NCBI RefSeq assembly: GCF_000178995.1
Contig: NZ_ADVZ01000001.1
Span: 1,584,001-1,648,000, forward strand
Direction: 5' to 3'
Source of the DNA: Afipia sp. 1NLS2
Lineage (GTDB): Bacteria > Pseudomonadota > Alphaproteobacteria > Rhizobiales > Xanthobacteraceae
DNA: 64,000 nucleotides
Every line of letters starts with the position of its first letter. Within the stretch, counting starts at the first letter, position 1. The notes below the pieces were generated by a model. That model did no database searches and was not told the DNA's origin. It saw only the letters and a program-made list of their open reading frames with translations. Both the position numbers and the translations under genes were made by a program. Below, in pieces: positions 1 to 7,407 of this stretch.

Positions 1-584
1 GCCACCAAACCGGCAATCAAGATTGACATCCAAATAGTGAGCGTTGAGTTCGCTAGTATGGTTGAAGTCGCAGTGTTGGCGTTTCGAGGCTGATAGTCAG
101 CGGCCTGCGCTTGGCGTTGCCGTTCTTGCTTTTGCTGAATCCGGGCTGGTCTCTCGGCCCGGAATTCATCGGCGGATGGCTGAGAGGCAGCGCTACCCGG
201 CGAAGCCAGCGATGGCGGTACGGCTGGCTGGGTGGGTACAGGCGTTGCGACGTTAGGGGCGTTGGCAGAGTTGTCTGGGAAATAGTTTCCCATCTCAGAT
301 CGCCGGTGCCTCGCGGGACCTTGACCGTTCTCTACGGTGTTTTCTGCACATCGCGATATGAGAGGCTTAACGCGAGAATCTGAGGGCAATATTGCTTGAT
401 CGACCAGGTAGCGGATACTCAAGCCGTTCTGAGCCAATTGCGCGCTGACGCATCGGAACGTCGTCGGAGATAGCTGGTGCCAGGCAAAGTTGGCGACAGC
501 CACAGGCTCGGAAATCTGCTGGGCTTCAGTCGCGGATATAGAGGAACCAAACAGTAGTACGGCGACGGCAGCAGCAATGCGCAT
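1..584 (-). CDS. exported protein of unknown function, N-terminal part (runs off the left edge)
   Basis: Reading the minus strand from an ATG at 584, the frame stays open for 194 codons to the edge of the window. A GGGGG ribosome-binding site lies just upstream of the ATG. Residues 1-21 are a typical Sec signal peptide (positive start, hydrophobic AVAVLLFG core, cleavage probably after ATEA). Residues about 115-165 are rich in Pro, Ala, Gln and Ser and look like a flexible linker; from about residue 180 a hydrophobic run (LTIWMSILIAGLV) begins what is probably a membrane helix. So the protein appears to be secreted and membrane-anchored, perhaps a periplasmic component of the island. I do not recognise the family. 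It is divergent from the repressor gene at 684, with shared operator-like repeats between. Confidence 0.6.
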   Translation of the reverse strand, partial: MRIAAAVAVLLFGSSISATEAQQISEPVAVANFAWHQLSPTTFRCVSAQLAQNGLSIRYLVDQAILPSDSRVKPLISRCAENTVENGQGPARHRRSEMGNYFPDNSANAPNVATPVPTQPAVPPSLASPGSAASQPSADEFRAERPARIQQKQERQRQAQAADYQPRNANTATSTILANSTLTIWMSILIAGLV

Positions 585-621
585 GGAACCCCCAAAGATA
601 AAATATAATGACGGTTTAAGA

Positions 622-665
622 CGACATACATTTGTCGGTTTAAACCGGTGTCGCTATAACCGACA
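622..665. promoter_or_regulatory. operator-like inverted repeats between divergent genes
   Basis: The 99-base gap between the exported-protein gene (start 584, minus) and the repressor gene (start 684, plus) contains TGTCGGTT at 633-640 and its exact inverse AACCGACA at 658-665. A further CGACA at 622-626 is inverted against TGTCG at 633-637. A perfect 12-base palindrome, CGGTTTAAACCG, lies at 636-647. Such clustered half-sites beside a Cro/C1-type gene are usually the repressor's own operators, so the neighbouring XRE protein is the natural candidate to bind here and control both genes. Binding is inferred. Confidence 0.5.
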
Positions 666-683
666 ACAGATTTTTCTTGGCGC

Positions 684-914
684 ATGGATTTGCGCCGTAC
701 CTTTGCAGCCAATGTGGTTAAGCTGAGAGCCGAGAGGGGCATCTCTCAGGAGGAATTGGCCCATCTGGCCGAGATTAACCGGTCGTATCTGAGCGACCTT
801 GAGACCGGTAAAACGTACGTCGGCCTCGAGATAATGGGCAAAATAGCCGACGTTCTCGGGGTGGAAGGGGCCGACCTTCTGAAGAAGATCAAGCCCTCCC
901 CCAAGCGCAAGTGA
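684..914 (+). CDS. small XRE (Cro/C1-type) helix-turn-helix regulator
   Basis: A 76-residue protein that is almost entirely one Cro/C1 helix-turn-helix domain. The signature runs from about residue 19 to 43: ISQEELAHLAEINRSYLSDL and then ETG, with the recognition helix around INRSYLSDLE. The C-terminus is a basic tail (KKIKPSPKRK). It lacks any sensor or protease-sensitive domain, so it probably acts as a simple dimeric repressor. There is no strong ribosome-binding site before the ATG, so translation may be weak or nearly leaderless. Inverted repeats immediately upstream (622-665) suggest autoregulation plus control of the divergent exported-protein gene. Single-domain regulators of this kind are frequent on integrated elements. 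Confidence 0.85.
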   Translation: MDLRRTFAANVVKLRAERGISQEELAHLAEINRSYLSDLETGKTYVGLEIMGKIADVLGVEGADLLKKIKPSPKRK

Positions 915-917
915 CTC

Positions 918-1301
918 TTATCGCCCGGCCTTTTTATCCTTGGCAGCCTTGAAGTTTGCTCGTACAGCGTTCGCACATGCGGTCAGGGCTTCATCCAGAC
1001 CTCCGGCGACTGCCACGGCTTTCACTTCGTCCAGCTGCGCGACCAGATCGTCAAACGTCGCTGCCTTGAGCGTGGACATACCCTTCTTCATCTCCAGCGG
1101 CTGTTTGCCGTACCGAAGCTGGAAATAGATCGTGCCATTCCCATCGACCCAGAACTGCTCGCGGGAAATCCGCTTTCCCTCTCGGAAGAGTCCGATCTTG
1201 TTGATCTGCTGATCGATGCTGGCGGCAAGCCTGTTACGGCGCTGCAAAATCGGATTGCTGGTCGTCGGCTTCTGAACAGAGACAAGTGAAAGTGCAGACA
1301 T
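918..1301 (-). CDS. DUF6641-like protein of unknown function
   Basis: The frame extends to 1385, but I place the start at the ATG at 1301, which has a GGAG about 9 bases upstream and begins MSALSLVSVQKP, as members of this family do; this gives 127 residues. The middle contains a characteristic stretch FWVDGNGTIYFQLRYGKQPL followed by a basic/polar helix. From memory the layout (ALSSLKLV-type N-terminus, QRRNRL, then a W..G.I...RYG core) matches DUF6641, proteins often carried by integrated elements, with no known function. It ends 4 bases after the convergent repressor gene at 684-914. The gene at 1828-2235 carries a recognisably related core (see findings). Confidence 0.6.
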   Translation of the reverse strand: MSALSLVSVQKPTTSNPILQRRNRLAASIDQQINKIGLFREGKRISREQFWVDGNGTIYFQLRYGKQPLEMKKGMSTLKAATFDDLVAQLDEVKAVAVAGGLDEALTACANAVRANFKAAKDKKAGR

Positions 1302-1406
1302 GGCATTTGCTCCGGTTGAATTGACGGAGCCCGCGTCACTCAAAACTAGACCCAAGACAACGGCTCGAAAATCACCCGCTGACACACGCGGTTAGGTTGC
1401 AGAGGC

Positions 1407-1431
1407 GGGAATCCCACCGATGAGGATTCCC
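1407..1431 (+). promoter_or_regulatory. hairpin covering the ribosome-binding site of the next gene
   Basis: GGGAATCC (1407-1414) and GGATTCCC (1424-1431) are exact inverses separated by 9 bases. The right arm overlaps the GAGGA ribosome-binding sequence (1422-1426) and directly abuts the ATG at 1432; an upstream in-frame ATG (1420) lies in the loop. In RNA this would hide the start region; as DNA it could equally be an operator. Confidence 0.45.
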
Positions 1432-1857
1432 ATGATCGATCTCACCCGACGATTGTTGTTGCAACTTTCGCTCGCTGGCACGGCATCTGCCTGCTCCGAT
1501 AAAACAAGCGCCCGCTCCCCACTTGAGGAATTGTGGATGCAACGAATTCCGCTGCTGCGAGAGCGTCTCGCCATCGAGGGTCGAAGTGATCTCAATTCAA
1601 CACCCGCCCGAACAGCAGAAACCGGACTTTCATGGGATGCGATCAAGCTGGCAATGGACGCTATCGAGCAGCAGATTTGGACTCTGCCTCCCGATCCAGA
1701 CACGATCGCTGCACGGCTTCTTATCGACTATGAGAATTACAGCTTAGAAACCGCGACCGAGATTGGCTCACCCAGAGATAGCCTGCGATGGATCGCCGAT
1801 GCGTATCTTCGCGTTCATTTCAAAGATTTAAGCAGCTTTATTTTTCGATCGACCTGA
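1432..1857 (+). CDS. exported protein of unknown function
   Basis: I choose the ATG at 1432 because GAGGA sits 5 bases before it; an in-frame ATG at 1420 is possible but has poorer context. The 141-residue product begins with a signal sequence (TRRLLLQLSLAGTASAC, about residues 5-21) containing a paired arginine and a Cys after ASA, so it could be a Tat- or lipoprotein-type export signal, though neither motif is canonical. The mature part is mixed alpha-helical and acidic with no motif I recognise. Its 3' end overlaps the 3' end of the convergent gene at 1828-2235 by 30 bases. Confidence 0.55.
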   Translation: MIDLTRRLLLQLSLAGTASACSDKTSARSPLEELWMQRIPLLRERLAIEGRSDLNSTPARTAETGLSWDAIKLAMDAIEQQIWTLPPDPDTIAARLLIDYENYSLETATEIGSPRDSLRWIADAYLRVHFKDLSSFIFRST

Positions 1858-2235
1858 AGTTGGAAGCTCGATCTTTCGTTTCTCGATGATGACCCGGAAT
1901 GCTGCATCTTTCGCTGCGAGCCGCTCGCGTTCCTGCTGTTCGGCAATTTCCATTATGGAGTCATGGATACGCAAAGCTTGAGCGTTTAATTCTCTCACGC
2001 CTTGGGCAGTCAGTGTGGACCGGTTGCCTACGGTTTCGAGCGGATAGCCACCATAGCGCAGCTCAAAGAACAACCTGCCGCAGCGTCCCATCCATAACTG
2101 ATTGGACGAGATCAACCGTCCAGGTCTTGGCACGCTTTTAGGAGAGATTGGCGTAATAACCAACCCGAACTCACGCTCCTTGGCCGTCAATCGTCGCCCT
2201 CGGAATGTCGGCCATTCATCGTGTATTTGGGACAT
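1828..2235 (-). CDS. island protein related to the DUF6641-like protein, unknown function
   Basis: A 135-residue protein. The core LWMGRCGRLFFELRYGGYPL (about residues 47-66) lines up with the corresponding stretch of the protein at 918-1301 (FW, G, L/I-F/Y-F, LRYG, PLE shared), followed in both by a Ser-Thr-Leu and a helical region. The C-terminus is longer here, charged (EQQERERLAAKDAAF, then KKR-rich) and may form a coiled coil. I therefore regard the two as diverged members of one family; function is unknown. It overlaps the convergent gene 1432-1857 tail to tail. Confidence 0.55.
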   Translation of the reverse strand: MSQIHDEWPTFRGRRLTAKEREFGLVITPISPKSVPRPGRLISSNQLWMGRCGRLFFELRYGGYPLETVGNRSTLTAQGVRELNAQALRIHDSIMEIAEQQERERLAAKDAAFRVIIEKRKIELPTSGRSKNKAA

Positions 2236-2317
2236 TCTACCCTCCCCATGGGACGGCCATCCCCGAAATTAAATTCATGGACAACGACTAATCGGACACG
2301 ATGATCCTAAATATGGG

Positions 2318-2869
2318 ATGGTAAAAAAGCCGATGGCCAAGAAGCCCCCAAGACCTCCCGTTCCACCTCCGACTGCTCGGCAACTGGCAGATGCTTTCCT
2401 GACCTCATCGATCATGGATGTCTCGGGATGGCATTCGATCGTGGCCGTCTCGCTCAACTTCAAGCTTCAGCTCCGATCAGACCACGGATCGATGACGGTA
2501 TTGACGGAAGACATCTGCCGCCAACAATTACTCGGCTTCGGCGTGGCTCTGGACCGACTCGTATACGGGAATGCCGCTCGGCGTTATGGGAAGCGGGTTC
2601 GCCGTGTCGTTGTTCTTGAGAACGGAGAAGACCGTGTCTGGCACGCGCATCTCGCGATGGAGAAACCGCCGACTATGGCGGATGTGAAATTCCGCAAATT
2701 GGTCATGGAGGCATGGGATAAATGCCCTTGGTCTGGACGACAGGAAGACATCCAGCTCGACGCTGATGAGGGCTGGATGGATTATTTAGGGAAAATCCGA
2801 TCCAAACGCGAATTTATTTCTTGGTCTGACTGTGTGGTGGTCGAGGCCTGCTTCAACGACGCTAAATAA
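2318..2869 (+). CDS. small HUH-type Rep-like protein (putative single-strand DNA endonuclease)
   Basis: A 183-residue protein with the three landmarks of HUH rolling-circle initiators in order: a beta-strand like motif I (VAVSLNFK, about 42-49), a His-hydrophobic-His motif II (WHAHLAMEKP, H109 and H111), and a Tyr-x-x-Lys motif III (WMDYLGK, Y156 and K159). These would supply the metal ligands and nicking tyrosine used by plasmid, phage and CRESS-type Rep proteins. There is no helicase domain; the N-terminus (1-20) is Lys/Pro-rich. Either it starts replication or transfer of the island or an ancestral plasmid/phage, or it has been recruited to another role. The start may instead be the ATG at 2333. 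Assignment rests on motif reading, not a database search. Confidence 0.55.
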   Translation: MVKKPMAKKPPRPPVPPPTARQLADAFLTSSIMDVSGWHSIVAVSLNFKLQLRSDHGSMTVLTEDICRQQLLGFGVALDRLVYGNAARRYGKRVRRVVVLENGEDRVWHAHLAMEKPPTMADVKFRKLVMEAWDKCPWSGRQEDIQLDADEGWMDYLGKIRSKREFISWSDCVVVEACFNDAK

Positions 2870-3189
2870 GCGACATAGACCCGTCGTTCATTCTGTTGAA
2901 GATTTTTCCGTATATGAATCCTGGTTGACCGATCCAATCGAAGCTCCATGAAAACATGTTCCGAGCTTTATCCTGAGTATTGTCAAAATTATAAAATCAA
3001 AGATCAAGCCACGTTTAAACCACTTCCAACGACATCAACACCATCCAATAAAATCTGATCACCACGTATCGATCACCAACGCAGAGTCATTTCTGCCTGT
3101 GTGATGGATACGATTCATGGCAGCGATATCATCAGACCGTTCCAGCCGCAGCTAAGTAATAGACCAGCATCAATGGCGGTGTTGGGGTT
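2870..3189. other. 320-base non-coding stretch, AT-rich
   Basis: I see no convincing gene here. The only structure I can point to is a pair of GATCACCA direct repeats at 3057-3064 and 3071-3078 (14-base period). Lying just downstream of a Rep-like gene it could contain an origin or the promoter of the 3190-3947 gene pair, but nothing decisive is visible. Confidence 0.3.
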
Positions 3190-3504
3190 ATGAAAGGTGA
3201 TCGTATGAGCGAGTTGGATACTTTGGTTTTAAATGATGTGGTTGAAGAACGTATGAGTTCATTCAGTAGGTGGTTGGATGAACTCAAGCCGACTAGCAAG
3301 AAAGAGATCGATACGTTGATTGCTTTGCTTTTGGCGTGTCATAAAATCGATGGTTATAATCTTATTGGCGGTCGATATCAGATCGTGAGTATCAATGGCG
3401 ATTGGATTGTCGGAGAATTTGGTCGAGCGAGTTTATATATTGAGGGTGATTCGTTTCGCTTGCGTGTGATCGAGATGCTGAAGTGCATACGGAAAGACTT
3501 GTAG
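3190..3504 (+). CDS. hypothetical island protein
   Basis: A 104-residue, AT-rich gene whose codon choice (many TTG, TTT, GAT, AAT) differs from the surrounding chromosome and points to recent transfer. The protein is mixed alpha/beta, soluble and acidic, with no motif I recognise. Two in-frame ATGs are possible (3190 and 3205); a GGTGATC just before 3205 resembles the ribosome-binding consensus but is close. It is followed after 14 bases by the gene at 3519, so the two are probably co-transcribed. Confidence 0.55.
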   Translation: MKGDRMSELDTLVLNDVVEERMSSFSRWLDELKPTSKKEIDTLIALLLACHKIDGYNLIGGRYQIVSINGDWIVGEFGRASLYIEGDSFRLRVIEMLKCIRKDL

Positions 3505-3518
3505 GGGGAGACAAGTCG

Positions 3519-3947
3519 ATGTCTGCATCAAAGCAACCCAAGGAAACGGTAATACGTCATCGGAATGTATTTACAGGTGAGATCGTCGAAGAGGTTATCG
3601 TCAAGAAGCCGAAGCCAAGACGGGTTCAACCACAACGATATTACTCACAGCGACAGCGATACGTTTATGGTGATAACGATATCGTTGAATGGTTTAAGTC
3701 GAATGCTCCGGAGACGCTAGCGGAAGTCGAAGATTTACGACGTGCTCTGAAAACACGGAAGAGAGCCGGAAAATACGACATCACGATCATCTTCACGCAG
3801 CACACGGGAAGACGGTTGATCAAAGTATGGGGTCCGAAGAGCCAAGTCGTGATCGTCAGCCAGAGTTCGCGAAAGCTATTCAATAAGAAACTACGCAACC
3901 GAGAGATTTATCTGGAAGAGCTTCGCGATCAGTTCGGTCAGTGGTAA
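3519..3947 (+). CDS. hypothetical basic island protein
   Basis: The start at 3519 is set by a very strong AGGGGGAG ribosome-binding site 8 bases upstream; an open frame reaching back to 3483 would overlap the previous gene. The product is 142 residues and strongly basic: a Lys/Arg/Tyr-rich N-terminal part (KKPKPRRVQPQRYYSQRQRY, about residues 27-46), then an alpha/beta region ending KLFNKKLRNREIYLEELRDQF. The charge suggests nucleic-acid contact, but no family is recognised. It is the second gene of a pair with 3190-3504 and is followed by a perfect terminator hairpin. Confidence 0.6.
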   Translation: MSASKQPKETVIRHRNVFTGEIVEEVIVKKPKPRRVQPQRYYSQRQRYVYGDNDIVEWFKSNAPETLAEVEDLRRALKTRKRAGKYDITIIFTQHTGRRLIKVWGPKSQVVIVSQSSRKLFNKKLRNREIYLEELRDQFGQW

Positions 3948-4001
3948 AAAATACACAACGCCCGACCGAAGGTCCTCGCGAAGCGAGCAATCAAGAATAA
4001 A

Positions 4002-4032
4002 AAAGGGAGCTCGAAAGCTCCCTTTAGTTTTT
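4002..4032. terminator. bidirectional intrinsic terminator
   Basis: A perfect 10-base-pair stem, AAAGGGAGCT at 4002-4011 and AGCTCCCTTT at 4016-4025, closed by a CGAA tetraloop, followed by AGTTTTT. It lies between the end of the gene at 3519-3947 and the end of the convergent gene at 4031-4522 and, having an A-tract on its other side (3997-4004), can serve both. A smaller hairpin, CTCGC/GCGAG, lies just before it at 3975-3987. Confidence 0.85.
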
Positions 4033-4522
4033 AGAACCGAATCAGGCCGAGCCTGCCGAGCAAATGCCTAACCTCAGTGGGAGAGCAGGTTTCAAGGCAG
4101 CAAAGAGCTACGTTGTGTTCCGGCTGTAACGTCGAGATAGCCGCAAGAAGCCGATCATCAGTAACCCAATCGGGGATCCGCCAGATGATCGAAACGAACC
4201 AGCCGCCTTCTTCAGACCCCTCAATGACAGCCGCAAAATCTACAAGCCAACCTGGATTGCCTGCGCAGGTCGATACTGTCCTGCAGAGGTCCTCCAGATA
4301 TTTCTCACAGTATTCTGCGGGTGCGGATACTCCGATTTCTACGGCACCACCGATAGAAAAGAGCCCACGCACCGAGTGATGGTCGTATGTAGGATCATCC
4401 TCATCTAAGCGAAGATAGAACTTCGTGCCGTTCTCCGCCTGACGTGCTTTTGGAAAGGTCGCAACAGGGCGGGGAGGTCGAGGAGTTCGGAAGGCCGTGA
4501 AGTCAATAATATTGGATTGCAT
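4031..4522 (-). CDS. hypothetical island protein
   Basis: A 163-residue soluble protein starting MQSNIIDFTAFR. Residues 14-20 are Pro/Arg-rich; the rest is alpha/beta with several aromatic strands (KFYLRLDED, GGWFVSIIWRIPDW) and a C-terminal helix pair. I do not recognise the family. It is the gene nearest to the comM junction and points away from it. The 225 bases upstream (4523-4747) contain no gene that I can support and grow very AT-rich towards comM; they probably hold its promoter and the end of the element. Confidence 0.55.
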   Translation of the reverse strand: MQSNIIDFTAFRTPRPPRPVATFPKARQAENGTKFYLRLDEDDPTYDHHSVRGLFSIGGAVEIGVSAPAEYCEKYLEDLCRTVSTCAGNPGWLVDFAAVIEGSEEGGWFVSIIWRIPDWVTDDRLLAAISTLQPEHNVALCCLETCSPTEVRHLLGRLGLIRF

Positions 4523-4747
4523 TTAAATCCCTGTAGTGAAGGCGAGCAGGCAAGCGTGTTCGGTGACACGGGAGGTGCCTTTTCGCGGGTTGAACTTTCT
4601 TCACCACTTGGGGGAGTTGCAGCTCTCGGCTGCGCCCGGCTACCTGACAAACGTCGGGTCAAGGGAACATGAAGCATATATACTCTAGTCGAGCAAATCT
4701 GTCAATTAACGATGAGATAACAATACTTTACTTAATTTAATTGGACT

Positions 4748-5395
4748 TCATATAAGGAGATGATGCCCGCCCGCGGCGGCGATTTCGAGTGCACGCTTCG
4801 CGCTTTCCTGGCCCTTGATGTCGCGCAGGTCGAGCGTCTCGCTCGCCTGTTCGGCGATTCTGGGTTGGGGCCGCGACAGCACCTGCGTGCCCTTGAAGTG
4901 GTTGGCGATCTGGATCAGCGAGCCTGCGGCGATGATCTCAAGCTCGGGGCTCGCCCACGCGGCTTCCGCGCCGCAGGCCGCAGGGCAGATCAGGCCATGG
5001 TCGCGCGCATTGGCACCGATCGCGGCGGGCAGCACGCCCGCCACCGGCGCGATCGAGCCGTCGAGGCCGAGTTCGCCGAGCACGGTGAAATCCGCCAGCG
5101 CGTCGGGCGGGATCGCGCCAATGGCCGCCATCAGGCCGAGCGCGATGGGGAGGTCGTAATGGCTGCCTTCCTTCGGCAGGTCGGCGGGGGCGAGATTGAC
5201 GGTGATGCGGCGCGCGGGCAGCGCAAGCCCCGAGGCGATCAGCGCCGCGCGGACCCGCTCGCGGGCTTCGGAGACGGCCTTGTCCGGCAGCCCGACGATG
5301 GAGAAAGCGGGCAGCCCCGGCGCGACCTGAACCTGCACATCGACGGCGCGCGCCTCGATGCCCTCAAACGCCATGGTGGAGACGTGCTGAACCAT
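4748..5395 (-). pseudogene. comM: comM/yifB fragment: N-terminal domain only, cut before Walker A
   Basis: 215 codons of the Mg-chelatase-like AAA+ ATPase ComM (YifB). In other bacteria this hexameric helicase extends recombination branches during natural transformation. The N-terminal Lon-like substrate domain is intact (IVGLPDKAVSEARERVRAAL, NLAPADLPKEGSHYDLPIAL, FTVLGELGLDGSI). The AAA module starts (LRDIKGQESAKRALEIAAAG) but the frame ends at GGHHLLI then stop, where relatives continue directly into the P-loop GPPGxGKS. Everything needed for ATP hydrolysis is missing, so the product would be inactive. The break coincides with the change to AT-rich island sequence. The remaining part of comM, if it survives, should lie left of position 1. 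Confidence 0.88.
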
Positions 5396-5498
5396 CAGGA
5401 GCCCACCTCGCCGGAAGTAGCTGGTGGAACTCTACCCTTTTGGCAGATCAGTGCAAGAACATTAAAAGAACAAATGTGGATTGTGTGACCTGAAAGGC

Positions 5499-6317
5499 TC
5501 AGGTCAGGGCAGGCGCCAGAGTCACATTCCCTGCCGCGAGGTTCGGCAGCTTGGGCCGCAGTTTCAGCCCAAAGACGTGCGGAAAGCGCATCAGCTCGAT
5601 ATCGAAATCGGCGGCGGGAATCGGGATCGCCTCACTGGCAGCTTTGGGGCCATAGAGCCGGCCCCAGACGTCGATCCTGGCGAATTGCGGCACCTGGGAG
5701 AGGCGCAGATTGCCGATGCTGCCGGTGAAGTTCAGCATCTCGCGAGCGCGATCATTCATCATGATGACCCAGCCATCCTTGGTGTGGCCGACATCGTTGG
5801 CAATCGGGCAGGCCACCACCATGGCGTCCGGCGCGGTCTTGAACAACTGGTCGTAGACTTCCCGGTGATGATCGATCAGTTCCGAATAGACCACGATGCA
5901 GACGGCGGCATCGCCGACCGGCACGGGTAGCACCAGGCGCTGCCAGATCTTACCGTTCTGCGAGGTCGGCAGCGTGTAGCGCAGGCAGGCGGGGATCAGG
6001 CTGTCGGCGACCTTGCGATAGACCTGTGCATATTCGCGGCTCATCGGATTGCCGCTGGCCGACAACAAGACCCCGGCGCGGTCGCGGCCGATCGCCTTTT
6101 GCACGGCTTCGCCGACATAGGTGTAGACGAAGTCGTCGCCCGCGGTCATCAGGTAAACGAGGTTCTCACGCAGCGGATAACTCGATTCCTCGGTGAGACG
6201 CTGCAATGTCAGGTCGCCGGTGGCTTGCAGGGTTTTCCATTTGGCCCACAGGAATTCCATCGCGGCCGTCGTGAGCTCGCGCGGAATCGATGTGCCGCTG
6301 AAAACCTCGAGGGACAT
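5499..6317 (-). CDS. PAS-domain protein (PAS_5-like)
   Basis: A 272-residue cytosolic protein with no membrane segment. The N-terminal half (residues about 15-130: YPLRENLVYLMTAGDDFVYTYVG and VADSLIPACLRYTLPTSQNG, W..LVLPVP) has the look of the PAS_5 family common in Rhizobiales: a single sensory PAS fold with a conserved W...(L/V)P(V/L) region. No kinase, cyclase or DNA-binding output domain is attached, so its partner is unknown. It sits between comM and gshB, transcribed in the same direction. A short hairpin (GACCTGA/TCAGGTC, 5487-5505) overlaps its stop codon. The start lacks a clear ribosome-binding site. Confidence 0.6.
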   Translation of the reverse strand: MSLEVFSGTSIPRELTTAAMEFLWAKWKTLQATGDLTLQRLTEESSYPLRENLVYLMTAGDDFVYTYVGEAVQKAIGRDRAGVLLSASGNPMSREYAQVYRKVADSLIPACLRYTLPTSQNGKIWQRLVLPVPVGDAAVCIVVYSELIDHHREVYDQLFKTAPDAMVVACPIANDVGHTKDGWVIMMNDRAREMLNFTGSIGNLRLSQVPQFARIDVWGRLYGPKAASEAIPIPAADFDIELMRFPHVFGLKLRPKLPNLAAGNVTLAPALT

Positions 6318-6435
6318 AAATCAACAATCTGCAATTGAAGACGACGCCGCTTACCAGCAATAAACCCAAGGTAAAGGCGGGCAACAATCTGGCAGATGAT
6401 TATCAGTAATTCCTTAAAGGGGGGATCGAAAAAAC

Positions 6436-7377
6436 CTATCGTCGCCGGGCCTCGATGGCGTTCCAGATATGGGCGGCGACGTCCGGCCCGCCGAGATTGG
6501 CGATGGCGCGGATACCGGTGGGCGAGGTGACGTTGATCTCGGTGAGATGGCCGTCGATCACGTCAAGGCCCACAAACAGAAGGCCTTTTTCCTTCAGGCT
6601 GGGGCCAACCCGTTCGCAGATCTCCCGCTCGCGGGGGGTGAGATCCGTCGCCTTGGCGGCACCGCCGCGCACCATGTTCGAGCGTAGGTCATCCGGCGCG
6701 GGGACGCGGTTGACCGCGCCCGCGAATTCGCCGTCCACGAGGATGATGCGCTTGTCGCCCGCCTTCACGCCGGGCAGGAATTTCTGCACCACCCACGGCT
6801 CGCGGAAGGTCACCGAGAACAGGTCGTAGAGCGAACCGAAATTCATGTCCTGCGCGGCGATCCTGAACACGGCCGCACCGCCGTGGCCGTAGAGCGGCTT
6901 GAACACCACGTCGCCATGCTCCTTGCGGAACAGCTCGATCTCCTCCTTGTCGCGCGAAATCAGCGTCGGCGTCATCAGGTCGGAAAATTCCATCACGAAG
7001 ATTTTTTCCGGCGCATCGCGCACGCTCGTGGGATCGTTCACCACCAACGTCTTGGGGTGGATGCGCTCGAGCAGATGCGTGGTGGTGACGTAGGCGAGAT
7101 CGAACGGCGGATCCTGTCGCAACAGCACCACGTCGAAGGATTGCATGTTGGTGTGTTTGGCTTCGCCGAGCGTGAAATGATTGCCGGGTTCGTCGCGCAC
7201 CTGAAGCGGTTGCACGAAGGCCACCACATCCTTGCCTGACAGCGAGAGACGCTCGGGCGTGTAATAGAATAATTCGTGCCCGCGCTTCTGCGCTTCCAGC
7301 AACATCGCGAAGGTCGAATCGCCGCGCACGTTGATGCGCGCGATCGGGTCCATCTGAACGGCAACTTTCAAGGTCAT
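6436..7377 (-). CDS. gshB: glutathione synthase
   Basis: 313 residues, the normal length for prokaryotic GshB, the ATP-grasp enzyme that joins gamma-glutamylcysteine and glycine in the second step of glutathione synthesis. Visible hallmarks are the N-terminal [22 protein letters not shown], the strand [14 protein letters not shown] (83-96), the ATP-grasp lysine and glycine-rich loop [13 protein letters not shown] (159-171), and the Mg/product-binding end [20 protein letters not shown]. It follows yraN and rsmI in the same direction, an order common in this group. Confidence 0.95.
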   Translation of the reverse strand: MTLKVAVQMDPIARINVRGDSTFAMLLEAQKRGHELFYYTPERLSLSGKDVVAFVQPLQVRDEPGNHFTLGEAKHTNMQSFDVVLLRQDPPFDLAYVTTTHLLERIHPKTLVVNDPTSVRDAPEKIFVMEFSDLMTPTLISRDKEEIELFRKEHGDVVFKPLYGHGGAAVFRIAAQDMNFGSLYDLFSVTFREPWVVQKFLPGVKAGDKRIILVDGEFAGAVNRVPAPDDLRSNMVRGGAAKATDLTPREREICERVGPSLKEKGLLFVGLDVIDGHLTEINVTSPTGIRAIANLGGPDVAAHIWNAIEARRR

Positions 7378-7407
7378 GGTCGGTCCGGCTGTGGGATGAA
7401 TCGATAA

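Larger units (their letters stand above)
1..4755. mobile_element. right end of a putative genomic island inserted in comM
   Basis: This stretch holds only small genes of unknown or replication/regulation type, is visibly richer in A+T than what follows, and stops where comM coding sequence begins (about 4752-4756). comM reading frame is lost exactly there, which is what an insertion would produce. The last 80 bases (about 4670-4750) are very AT-rich and contain a segment, 4700-4722, that begins TGTCAATTAACG and ends GATAACA, which could be a transposase-binding end. No integrase or transposase is inside the window, so the element class is unknown and the other boundary must lie to the left. 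comM is a documented target of large transposons such as the AbaR-type islands of Acinetobacter; that this is the same kind of element is inference. Confidence 0.55.

Noticed and set aside
419-742. 107-codon minus-strand frame across the first intergenic region
   Set aside because: It runs through the operator region and the repressor start, and conflicts with the better-supported exported-protein frame starting at 584.
3057-3078. Iteron-type replication origin
   Set aside because: Only two 8-base copies are present, too few and too short to support an origin.
4405-4677. 90-codon minus-strand frame near the comM junction
   Set aside because: Overlaps the start of the gene at 4031-4522 in another register and has no ribosome-binding site or motif.
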